Part shown: one piece after another, positions 54,701 through 62,445 of the stretch
Position numbering within the stretch: position 1 is the first letter of the stretch
How the letters are laid out: every line of letters starts with the position of its first letter
DNA from: Tritrichomonas musculus
Taxonomy: Eukaryota > Parabasalia > Tritrichomonadida > Tritrichomonadidae
Length of the DNA: 64,000 nucleotides
Reading direction: 5' to 3'
NCBI GenBank assembly: GCA_039105265.1
Contig: JAPFFF010000013.1
Coordinates: 2,480,001-2,544,000 of the forward strand
The notes under the pieces: model-generated
Seen by the model: the letters and a program-made list of their open reading frames with translations, nothing else
Databases searched by the model: none
Told to the model about the DNA's origin: nothing
Made by a program: the position numbers and the translations under genes

Positions 54701-56746
54701 AGTACATTCAATAGGCGGTTTATTAAAGGCATGAATTCCATCACAGTCATATGAGACAGCTCCTGTTTTTGTGCTGAAAAGAATCGTTTGGCCAATGATG
54801 TGCTTGATGTAAAACCAGAAACCAAAGGTCGACTTTAATTGCACTTCAGCAACTGCATGTGGCATTTCAAAGTGAAGTTGATATATGTTGTAAAATGGCA
54901 TCTTTCCTTTCACCATTTGATAGACACAATTTGGATCAGAAAAAATGAAGTTCTTGTCAATTCCTCGATTCTTTCCAATGTACTGCCGAATGAACGACAT
55001 TTTACTTTTGTCGTTTGTGTTCTCAAAAGGAATCACCTTTGTGCACACTTTCCCATAAACATAACGATCAAAAGGAGTCTTCAGCTCAACATCAGAAGTG
55101 TACTTGACAAGCGAAGGAATACGAAGAAGGCCAAACGAATCAGAATCATGAGGAAGTCCAAGTGCCAAGTTCTTCAAGCTTTTCTCAGGAAGGTTTTTCA
55201 AGACAGTCTTCTCAAAATTTTTTGAAATATAATCGTCGATCTGATAATGAGGACCGTTGCACGTAAGGGCTGCCAAAAAGTCAATTGAATGATTGTTTTT
55301 CAATGACAAAAAAAGTGGCTCAATTCCATTTTGTAGAAAAAGTGACACAAAATCACTTTTTCTGAGCGAGATGTCACTCATAGCGTCATAGATGTCGTCC
55401 TGAAGGTCTTTCTCTTTTTTGAGGAATTCAATGATCGGATTGACGATCCATTCCGGCTTCGATCTGAGCAGCAAGTTCTCCAAAGTGTTGATTGCATTTT
55501 GGCAGCTTTTGGCCGTTAAATTCAGAAGAAGTGAAGTGATAGGTGTCACTTTTTTATTATTAATATTTGAGACTACGTAATCAACTGCCTCGGCGATATT
55601 TTTATCGTTCTCAATTTGTGTGTAGAGACCGTTTAAATCCACTTTTTCGCTGAGCAAGAAAATTTCTGCAATTTCATTCACTTGACGGTTAGTGACACTT
55701 TTTACAAGATTCAGAAAAAATGATGAGCTGACTTTCGTCTCCCATGGAGGGAAGATTGTCTTGAACGCTTCTAGCTGCTTCGTTTGCGATGATTGCAAGA
55801 TCATCTTAAACAAGTCTTCTTGTCTTTCATCGTTGATCAAATCGATTTTTTTCAGGAAAAAGTTGAAATCGATGAAGTAAAGTTTATCGTTGTTGTTTGA
55901 GAGCGAGAGCACCAAGATGATTGAATTGAGCAACGATAGATTCAAGCTAGGGTTATGTAAAATATCATTCAAAAATTTGAATTCAATTTCATCGCCCAAC
56001 TGTAAAAAATAAAGATAGAAATCAAACGATTTTACATTGAAAAAGTGGCTTTTTGAAACGGAAAAAAATCTCGATATAAAGTCACAATTGCTGCTCTTCT
56101 TGAGCAGTATTCCAATAAAGGTAAAGGCGGAATAGTAATCATTGATTGAATTTGACTTTATATCTGTTATAACGGTCTCATAAAAAGTGGAAAAATCGTC
56201 TTTGTTACTGTAATTGAGAGTCGGTAATGAATTCAGCATTGTTTGTGTGAAACTTTTCGTTGTTTGCGTAAAAGTGGCATTGAAAACAGATGAAATATTT
56301 TTTGGCGATAAAATTATTTGTAATATGTTCTTCGATTGTAATGAAATTTGAATAAATTGGGTGGCTTCTTTGATTTCGGTCTCTTTGGTAATTAATACGA
56401 GGAGAAAATCAGTAATTTCTTTTAACGACTCTTTATCGATATTATTTATGTTGATATATATTGATAATAAGTTAAATGCCGCTATTTTATTGTCAAATGT
56501 TTCATATTTATTCGAAAAATAAGGCGTAAATATTTTGGAAAAGTCGATAATGACACTCCCAAGAATAGTGGATTTAAAGTCGGAATTTATTTCGATATCT
56601 TTAAAATGCGTGGTATAAAAATTAAAGCAATTAATTATATCGTCATCATTTTTACAGGATGTTACAAGGGACTGAAATTGCTTGATCTCTTGCGAAGTAT
56701 TGCCTCCTTGGAAAAGATTAACAATCTTTCTCCATCCTTTCTCCAT
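48749..56746 (-). CDS. BEACH-domain protein, ALFY/WDFY3-like layout
   Basis: 2665 residues from an ATG. Domains in order: a long helical N-terminal region (1-600); a concanavalin/LamG-like module near 640-740 ('FGFWFYIKHIIGQTILFS', 'WHFLALVTQS', 'VYLDGMKI'); more helical repeats; PH-BEACH near 1715-1815; BEACH near 1825-2100 ('LTYKETNYHYGTHYSHSA', 'FYAFPQIFENPNN', 'LPKWGQDTLKFIW'-type segment); degenerate WD40 repeats from 2150 interrupted by a long Glu/Asp/Asn/Lys insert (about 2365-2500); and a C-terminal Cys cluster with CAIC, CCTRCGLYICSKC and VVCSRC, a FYVE-like or related zinc finger without the R-H-H-C-R lipid motif. BEACH + WD40 + zinc finger is the ALFY/WDFY3 order. Such proteins are scaffolds in membrane traffic and selective autophagy. 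Confidence 0.95.
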   Translation of the reverse strand: MEKGWRKIVNLFQGGNTSQEIKQFQSLVTSCKNDDDIINCFNFYTTHFKDIEINSDFKSTILGSVIIDFSKIFTPYFSNKYETFDNKIAAFNLLSIYININNIDKESLKEITDFLLVLITKETEIKEATQFIQISLQSKNILQIILSPKNISSVFNATFTQTTKSFTQTMLNSLPTLNYSNKDDFSTFYETVITDIKSNSINDYYSAFTFIGILLKKSSNCDFISRFFSVSKSHFFNVKSFDFYLYFLQLGDEIEFKFLNDILHNPSLNLSLLNSIILVLSLSNNNDKLYFIDFNFFLKKIDLINDERQEDLFKMILQSSQTKQLEAFKTIFPPWETKVSSSFFLNLVKSVTNRQVNEIAEIFLLSEKVDLNGLYTQIENDKNIAEAVDYVVSNINNKKVTPITSLLLNLTAKSCQNAINTLENLLLRSKPEWIVNPIIEFLKKEKDLQDDIYDAMSDISLRKSDFVSLFLQNGIEPLFLSLKNNHSIDFLAALTCNGPHYQIDDYISKNFEKTVLKNLPEKSLKNLALGLPHDSDSFGLLRIPSLVKYTSDVELKTPFDRYVYGKVCTKVIPFENTNDKSKMSFIRQYIGKNRGIDKNFIFSDPNCVYQMVKGKMPFYNIYQLHFEMPHAVAEVQLKSTFGFWFYIKHIIGQTILFSTKTGAVSYDCDGIHAFNKPPIECTLKRWHFLALVTQSKNFQLTNYASVYLDGMKIFDNFVQLSDKLIIGSEEKNKAVWYIKDDFLIADEAYSQSDIQNAYYKGVHQRTAQNYLKPEIVCHPGFQFVKYKGIGSFLKEIGSPEYIFLQMLKDTNTSKTFFIWMKCAFILLRKNEIELNFFNQAMKYAILKKGEFFTSECQKFALSTFNTRSYSSIFGDLQIISSPNICFDFLPKLFSLNYDFDDFFDQILDAYCILELSDETKSYIEGGIVSYIKRRPNAIERIIFTVAALHRISDDNKYEIDKPSENPERMRKLIEIVTKDQEIYTKSIDFATSLYFISVLPDDFSYVFIKYLAQVCLESPKYWEINALKQSLPFFISLYKQEVAWCFFLALLTNKYLNTIDDYAKTVMVNIEVLKILLDMIASIIRIEIQNCDKSLNDKQIELLNIKLNQTDSLFSGSDAQPSNTSNASNEEEEEEADDIEKVDVVEPFNFDSKFISFKTLLLLRSICTDKQFLACPQQIERLCSLGFDKLSFHDYPFQKSTKATKKNEQPSIPISIDIDKTAVLSTNLHSTTIKYLRRYTHYDKLRKSDNSKKIGNIMNANSNSSTNRSNFKNIRMPEDIPKNIKLSDLFETKAVNMIVDLVSKLLVSQTKNVFYNIRKSFARYTIFGSDVHPVIACLMHQSIALYIMQNAAQSKDSDTISSECANQFFSFLMYRILEGLWPLNKLLILFNNSMKIIKSNTTNFKNLTLITLSKIKSIDCRIEILCDLFANDVFCGYLKNDSKYFTAILHFVCTNEVSKSAKFDMLYETVTQKSKFIPKTEFCKALLEKSQLIWYSYQPDQYTDIMNDINKGLEQSTESLRQFRTSFTTAPLHPNYLETLKIRNVKNLILRRSLRFQIFYHLNEMNASSEDILIKLFRKESSLKFLINPPTKFMSVRGPQPLTVPQKMDPLVYSFSVPFKKTHRQIPLLRSKHVPTFKSILPEICQEKSAAICLSDWSLPPYCSTCAVLEVLESIWSTDSIIKCDLLTTPEVMACVCSIGNESLEILLNSTIDESTGRIILPESSDMLCHFEAFEVAAFGFYGNTQENSSSFFCNRSLISIKYANVTLVIERRYAYQPRMVDIFTNSGNQYTIIFDTEKNKKVFLKKVKSKIKILSDANIGIGFSQRLIMSMTLDQVTKLWTTGKLSTLDYLLYVNISAGRSFNDTSQYPVFPWILGDFEKDEIVTARDLSKPMGAQNEIRKERFILTYKETNYHYGTHYSHSAAILHYMLRVEPFTFFSIHLHNGWDHKDRLFCNVAEAWRSASDTNQADVKELIPEFYAFPQIFENPNNIELGERTDGLSLQVVTMPKWGQDTLKFIWQMRIALENADKINEWIDLIFGYEQRGEEAVRCVNCYQPLSYDDALEKNSFGDVDIHAAVDMINNFGQCPAQLFKEPHPARTSSPYYRKTLATSSDPLFITRLKNTSKYARNVRVIDRSIYVASDNELFVGVAGIAIKVRDDLHEIKVNQQSLVSTSVANSISSSSSSSNTQPSSPISSPSVTLTSFSFNASTSFAFFQQPKPIKEKLVCYCLSSDASMFAVASKFGYAVIRDCKEKVIAKFITFCNEPTAVAFSSQHFMLIVADSKVLSMFDVTTGFLIRKTEKGIFENDIVCVQFDDVANVIIAADKYTVVVFGLDFRIIASQNIFQPVAMKRPLPIPKIVPPNKLNKEDSNEEEKQSENENKEENEQENNNKEEKENKDENENDNKDENENDNKDENENDNKDENENDNKDENEDENENENVQESKDDVNKNEKETKVNGENKEEQNANDNDEQENEDFDDENKEENDDEDESDDERRCSLFSSRSEISCIAVCDSEIWCEEPFFILGRKDGLCELWTLNVLCSSLTRVNLLKISEPIIAVHIFADNKAALVFGCSGSVSLVSMYNEKQTLVGKMFYNSCAICHSHDTSLSCCTRCGLYICSKCRAKRMPVVCSRCIAHGTGEETSDAATAAHKASQSSDTAE
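49451..49546. repeat. 24-bp tandem repeat, 4 perfect units, in the BEACH gene
   Basis: Unit tttattatcattttcattttcatc minus its last 4 bases (20 shown: tttattatcattttcatttt) recurs every 24 bases at 49451, 49475, 49499 and 49523. It encodes KDENENDN octapeptides. Partial copies flank it. It lies in an acidic insert between WD40 repeats. Confidence 0.9.
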
Positions 56747-58295
56747 TCTATTAATATCTCCAAAGAGAAAATAATTTTTATATCACATGTCACTTATATT
56801 GCATTGAATTTCATAATTTTTATTCAATGCATTTCTGAGTTCTCAAAATAAATAAATTCAAATTTTGAGAAAAGATAAAAAAATTGATAATTCCGAAAAT
56901 TTTGTTTCTCAAAAATTGATAGTTTCTTTTCAATAAATACTCAAACGATAGAATTATTCAGTTTTTTTGTTTTATAAAGAAATCTATTGATTAACATATT
57001 CGTATTTGGTAAATCTAAACCATACATTCCCTTGATCAACAACAACATAAATGATGGAGTTAATATGAATCAAGCACAAAGATGATATTTTTATTTTTAT
57101 ATACTAGAGGAAAAGTAAAAAGAAAAACAATAAAATTAATCAAATAACATATAGTTTACGTCTAATAAAGATTTTTTTAAAAAAATATTTTATTATTCGC
57201 ATTATCTATCATTCAAGATTTGTAAAAATATACTTCATTTTATGAATTTTGATGTAATACTAATAATTATAAAGATAATATCATAAGAAAACAAGAAGAT
57301 GATAACAAAACCAAGAATTTATTTATTAAATATATATATTCAAAATCAAAAAGAAATATAAAGATTATTTGAGAATATTATATAGGTAAAATATCTAAAT
57401 CACATAAAATTACTTTTATATATAAAATTTATGCAAAGATATATATTTATATATTGTTAACATTTTAATTGAAAATACTAGCATTCAAAAAAGTTAATTA
57501 ACCTAAATATTGAAAGCATAATTATCGTTTTTTTAATTATTTTGATATTTAAATATAGAAGAAATAAAAAAGCTTCAAGAAAATATTATATATTTTTTTG
57601 GAAAATAAAAATGTATTTAAAAAAAATATCATAGCAATCTATTTAAAAAAATTAAATTGTATATTTAAAATACATTCAGAAATTTTTTTTTAAGATTTGA
57701 ATATAGTTTAAAAACCTATTCAAAATGAAGTTAACTTAAAGTGAAAGGAAATTTATGATTTCATTTATATCGTTTTCAACATCGTTTGAACAAACTGAAT
57801 TCATTTCTTTTGATGCCTTCAACAATTTCATTGAATGAAGGTGATCAGCAAGTTTTAATAGCAAGTAATTAATGATCAGTTTTTTTTTATTTTGTTATTT
57901 TGTTCACAGTTCATGAAATTTACTAATTTGGAATACATTATAAAAATACAAAAAGTAGATTCCAAATTAGCAAATTGATATAGTATTATATGAAAAAACA
58001 TATAAATATCTAAAATTTTAAAATATCAAACATTTTTTTTTTCTTCAAAAAGTATAATTTGATTTTCAATAATGATTCAATCAAACCACTACAGTACTGT
58101 CGGAAAAATATAAAAAATTCAATACCCTTTTATCTTCATATTTTAATTATTTTAAATATAAATTTATTTAATAATAATATGTAATTATTTTCTGTTGCAT
58201 GTTAAATCAAAAATAGTATTAAATGTCATTTATCAATCAAAAAATAATTGTATTTTTGTCAGTTTTCTCTGAAAAAGTTATATTACTAATATTTA
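56747..58295. other. Long AT-rich spacer
   Basis: About 1.55 kb. Besides a possible coding relic at 57770-57900 and a short hairpin (ctaatttggaat near 57922 with attccaaattag near 57959), I see nothing. Confidence 0.4.
57770..57900 (-). pseudogene. Possible 3' relic of an unknown gene
   Basis: The minus-strand frame reads LIINYLLLKLADHLHSMKLL then KASKEMNSVCSNDVENDINE and IINFLSL before a stop. Composition is protein-like and helical, but there is no start and no upstream partner. Confidence 0.3.
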
Positions 58296-58300
58296 TCATA
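58296..58300 (+). promoter_or_regulatory. Initiator-like TCATA before surface protein gene
   Basis: TCATA with its A only 4 bases before the ATG at 58302; short, but within the range of very short trichomonad leaders. Confidence 0.35.
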
Positions 58301-58301
58301 A

Positions 58302-61097
58302 ATGATATTATTCTTATATTTTATCCCAATAATTATATCACAGTTACCACAAGAATACCAAAATCTTGCAAATCAAGCACTTGAAAATTCAAAAACAAAA
58401 GTTACAAAAGAATTAAGACAAGAGACTAAATTTCCAGGTAATTATAAAGGGAAAAATTTTCATTTTATTCTTTTAAAAGCGTTATCAAGCTCAAATACAA
58501 AAGATATCAAAGGTTTTGCATCAGAAAACAATCATTTTGCAATAGTTAAAAGAAAAAAATTTAATATTTCTGATGATTTCGCATTTATAGATCCAAAAAC
58601 TCAATCACTTTATAGACTTAAACGAAAAGTTGCTTCAGATGACAAAATCATTATTTATGAATACTCAAACATATCAATATTTGATATCATGACAAGCTTT
58701 GAATTACATTCTTCATCTACAGATAAACTTCCCATTACACATTCAACCAAAAAGAATCCACTTGAAGAATTTAATTTTCAATTTGAATGGGATGAAGAAA
58801 AAAACTCGCCAAAAATGAAAAATTTATTCGATACAGAAATTGAATACGGATTTGGTGCTGATATGGAAGTTGAAGTTGATACAGTATTATCATTCAATTA
58901 TATCTGGGATTTTAAAATATCAGCGTCAATTTCATTAGATGCAACATTTGGAGGTGAGATTAAAGTTCCTGATGATTTCCATGACAATTTTACAAACATA
59001 AAAGTTTGTTCATTATCACATGAAATTCCAGGTTTAGGTGTTTCGTTGGATTTTTTAGGCTTAGAAATTAATTTTGGCCTTTTTATTGATTTCAATGTAA
59101 TATTTGACCAAATAAGTATTGAAATTCCAATTGGATTTGACTATTTTAAAGGATACAAAATAAAAGGTCAAAAACATTTTGAAATATCTGAAAATTCAAT
59201 TGTTAATCCAGACTGGAATTTCATTATAACAAATTTACCAGAAAAAAGTACGGTTAGTGAAGTGATGAAGTCAATTAAATCGTCAAAATTCAATGCAACA
59301 ATAGATTTGGTTCCATCATTTGCATTCAAATTTGATATAGGTGACATGAAACTTGATTTAAATGTTGGATTAAAACTTCCTTTTCAATACAATTTTGAAT
59401 TTGATGACCAAAAATGCATGTTTCCTCATTTACTGGCAAGTTTATCATTGCCAATTAAGATGTATTATGAAGTCTCAGATTTAGAAATATTTTCTTTTAA
59501 GATTTTTGAATCTAAATATGAGGAACATCATTTAAAGACATTGAATTATGGCACTTTTTGTCTCGGTAGTGATAATTCAAGAAATTCAGAAACAATCGAA
59601 GATATTGATTGCACTTTTGAATTAAATTATCAAATACAAATAAAATTCAGTCCAAATGAAATCTGTAAAAATGTGATTTTAAATATAAAAGAAAAGTATC
59701 TCAATCAAAATCTGTGTGTTTTTATCAACCAAACTTCAAATGAGTTTCAACCAGTTTATGACAGTTATATGACTGCTTTAAATGACAACATTTTCATATT
59801 AAATATTACATCAACACAAATTAATATTCCAATCAGAAGAAATAACATTTTATATGAAAGTAATGCTACATTTGGTTTTTACATATTTCAATATGGAAGC
59901 GATAAACTTGAAGAGTTATCAAATACTTATTCAATCTATCTTTCCTTTTCAACAAGGATTTATACAGGATTCATTGGACCAATTGTAAACAATGAATTTT
60001 ATGCACAATTGGGTGGTTCAATGGGAGATTGTTCTTATTTAAAATTAAATATAAATGATTACAAAGCTTTAATTATTTTCCAATCAGGCAAAACTTGTAC
60101 AGTACCTGTTACTTCCAATGTAATTTTTATATCAAATTACCAACCATACGTTACATTAAGTACAAATTTTTATTATCATTTGAATTATGCTTTTCATGTA
60201 ATTTGTTCAAATGGAAAAGCAATCAAAGCTGTCATCAATGATAAAATTTACATTCAACCAATTGTCAATGGAAAAGCAGATTTTAAATTCGGTGTTGATG
60301 GTGATTTCACTTTTTATCCAATTTGTGAAAATGATTCAGGAACATTTTGTCAAATTGAATACGAAACACCTTCAACTAACGGCTATCATCTAATTAAATA
60401 CCCAAATAGAAACGGCATTTCGAGAACTGGTGGCGGTTTTTTGGCAGAAATAATTCCTGTTTATAAAGACCTGACTTTTTACTATTATAAAACATACAAT
60501 GAAAGAATTGAAAAAATAAGGGAATATGAAGAAAACACTTTCATTTTGGTTAAATTAAGCATAGCTGATATAGATGATTTTGAAGGCTTTGATCATGCAA
60601 GAAGAGTTTGCATTGTTGAGAGTTCGAATAGTCAGAATATTATCCCTTTTTCAAGGAGTTATTTTGCCTCAAATTCAAATGAAATTTATGATTCTTTGGG
60701 AATTGAAAAGAATTATAGTTTTGTGAAAAATGATCAAAATGGATGCATCGTTTTTCATAAAGATTTGATTAAAAATAATAAAATCAAACCTTTGTCATCA
60801 AATGTATGCGATTTGCCTGTTTATTTTGAATATGATGATCATGATATTATTACTTCTACAATGCCTCCAAGTGCTACAGATAAGAAAGGTATTTATACAA
60901 TTGAACCAACTGAACACAATACTCCAAGTGCTACAACTTATTCTGTTTCGGGTAATTCGGAACCTAAGAAAAAAAATAATAAAACTGTAATTATAATTAT
61001 TTCTGTTGTGTCAGTGGTTGTTGTTGTAACCATTGTAATTGTTGTAATAATTGTTTGCAATAAGAAAGGTAAAGTAGGAAATTCAAATAGTGAATGA
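58302..61097 (+). CDS. Type I surface membrane protein
   Basis: 931 residues. The signal peptide is MILFLYFIPIIIS, followed by an ectodomain of about 860 residues with scattered Cys and many beta strands, partly of repeated 'LSFNYIWDFKISASISLDAT' / 'FKFDIGDMKLDLNVGLKL' character that hints at a beta-barrel or lipid-binding-like sheet. A Thr/Pro/Ser stalk follows ('STMPPSATDKKG', 'EHNTPSATTYSV'; PSAT occurs twice), then a membrane helix of Val/Ile (TVIIIISVVSVVVVVTIVIV) at about 60988-61062 and a short basic tail CNKKGKVGNSNSE. No known domain recognised. Likely cell-surface protein; the stalk may be O-glycosylated. Confidence 0.82.
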   Translation: MILFLYFIPIIISQLPQEYQNLANQALENSKTKVTKELRQETKFPGNYKGKNFHFILLKALSSSNTKDIKGFASENNHFAIVKRKKFNISDDFAFIDPKTQSLYRLKRKVASDDKIIIYEYSNISIFDIMTSFELHSSSTDKLPITHSTKKNPLEEFNFQFEWDEEKNSPKMKNLFDTEIEYGFGADMEVEVDTVLSFNYIWDFKISASISLDATFGGEIKVPDDFHDNFTNIKVCSLSHEIPGLGVSLDFLGLEINFGLFIDFNVIFDQISIEIPIGFDYFKGYKIKGQKHFEISENSIVNPDWNFIITNLPEKSTVSEVMKSIKSSKFNATIDLVPSFAFKFDIGDMKLDLNVGLKLPFQYNFEFDDQKCMFPHLLASLSLPIKMYYEVSDLEIFSFKIFESKYEEHHLKTLNYGTFCLGSDNSRNSETIEDIDCTFELNYQIQIKFSPNEICKNVILNIKEKYLNQNLCVFINQTSNEFQPVYDSYMTALNDNIFILNITSTQINIPIRRNNILYESNATFGFYIFQYGSDKLEELSNTYSIYLSFSTRIYTGFIGPIVNNEFYAQLGGSMGDCSYLKLNINDYKALIIFQSGKTCTVPVTSNVIFISNYQPYVTLSTNFYYHLNYAFHVICSNGKAIKAVINDKIYIQPIVNGKADFKFGVDGDFTFYPICENDSGTFCQIEYETPSTNGYHLIKYPNRNGISRTGGGFLAEIIPVYKDLTFYYYKTYNERIEKIREYEENTFILVKLSIADIDDFEGFDHARRVCIVESSNSQNIIPFSRSYFASNSNEIYDSLGIEKNYSFVKNDQNGCIVFHKDLIKNNKIKPLSSNVCDLPVYFEYDDHDIITSTMPPSATDKKGIYTIEPTEHNTPSATTYSVSGNSEPKKKNNKTVIIIISVVSVVVVVTIVIVVIIVCNKKGKVGNSNSE

Positions 61098-61380
61098 TTT
61101 TCTTTAATTTTAAAAAAATATTATTAAAGCAATTTGTTATATTAATTATTGATGTAATCTTTTTTATAAATAAAGATAATTTCATAAAAAAAAACTAAGA
61201 AGATAATAAAAAACCCAGATATTTCAAGTTATTTAAAAAAACACTATAAAGTTAAAATAAAATATGAAAAATATTTCATTTTGTAATATCAATGATACAT
61301 TAAATAATTACCATATATTAAGTAAAAACAAAGATACATGTATTATAAATTTAACACAAAGTTTACCGTATCTCAAAATT
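61098..61380. other. AT-rich spacer
   Basis: Region between the surface protein gene and the inverted-repeat element; no signal recognised. Confidence 0.35.
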
Positions 61381-62230
61381 CTTCATAACACTCAGAATAA
61401 CTACTGAACGCTATTGAGAGATATATTCAAATTTTATGAACATTACAAATTCTTTTTCTAAAGGCCATTGAATTTTTAACAACTTTTTCAAGAGTCTTAG
61501 AAAAGATTTTCAATATATCTCAAAATTTCAAAATGGATAAACATTTTGAATCTTGATTCTCTTTTCACAAAAAACAAAAGTGAAAAAAAGATATCAAAAT
61601 AATAAAATAAACAAAAAAGAAATAAAATAGGTAATAATTTAAAAATTTAGTATTAAAAAAAGATTATAAGAAAAAAAAAAAGAGAAAAAGTAACAAGTTT
61701 GAACTAGAAAAGCCTTAATTCGACAAAATTCTTCACATTGTTTTGGGATTTAGTTATGTTCAAAGATCATTCACTACTAAAAGAGAGGTAATCTCCAATT
61801 GAAGAGCTTATCTTACGCTCAGCTAATGCCTATTCGCTTTTTGATGAATCTTGATCCAGTTTTATTTGCTTTTCGTTGAATATTTTTCTTCGTTCGATTT
61901 GAATTTTGAAGCAGTTTGAAAATGATTTTGAGAACGATGCAATATAATTGCCCACTGAAGTCATTTGATGTAAATGCGCGATTGAAAATTGCTTTATTTG
62001 ATTGGTTTGAGTAATCTTTTTCTTTATGTTTGGCTTTGCAAATAATGAAAACCGCTAGAAATTATCTCAAAAAGTTTCATCCGAATGCCTCTACTATAAT
62101 ATATATATGACCAAATAGTATAGTCTAATATAATAACACTATTGGCTTTTTGAATAATACTATTCAACCAATTCTGAACTGCTTTTCAAAAAGTCAGAAG
62201 TGTTCAGTAGTTATTCTAAGCGCTATGAAG
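61381..62230. mobile_element. Inverted-repeat element, about 850 bp, non-autonomous
   Basis: The left end cttcataacactcagaata (from 61381) and the right end (to 62230) are inverted copies over 29 bp with three mismatches. Both continue into the shared actactgaac. The inside is less AT-rich than the flanks between about 61690 and 62060, and two overlapping minus-strand frames of about 60 codons are open there, neither recognisable. No flanking duplication is evident (left aaatt, right ttatt). Probably a degenerate DNA transposon, but ends and class are uncertain. Confidence 0.65.
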
Positions 62231-62445
62231 TTATTTTATATACTGTATTCAAATCATTTCAATAATCTCAATTTTTAATAAAAAAATATATAATTTAAAT
62301 CTAAAGTTTTCTAAATAATTATAGATAAATTACATATAATTATATCAACAAATATTATAATTTAAAATAATACTAATCTTAATTTTTCTATTATAAAATA
62401 TTTCCATTTTAAAAATTAAATGAAAAGTATTTTTTTTTTAAATTG

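Noticed and set aside
61790-62050. Minus-strand open frames inside the 850-bp element as a transposase relic
   Set aside because: Two frames overlap and are equally open, and neither shows a transposase motif, so I do not call a gene.
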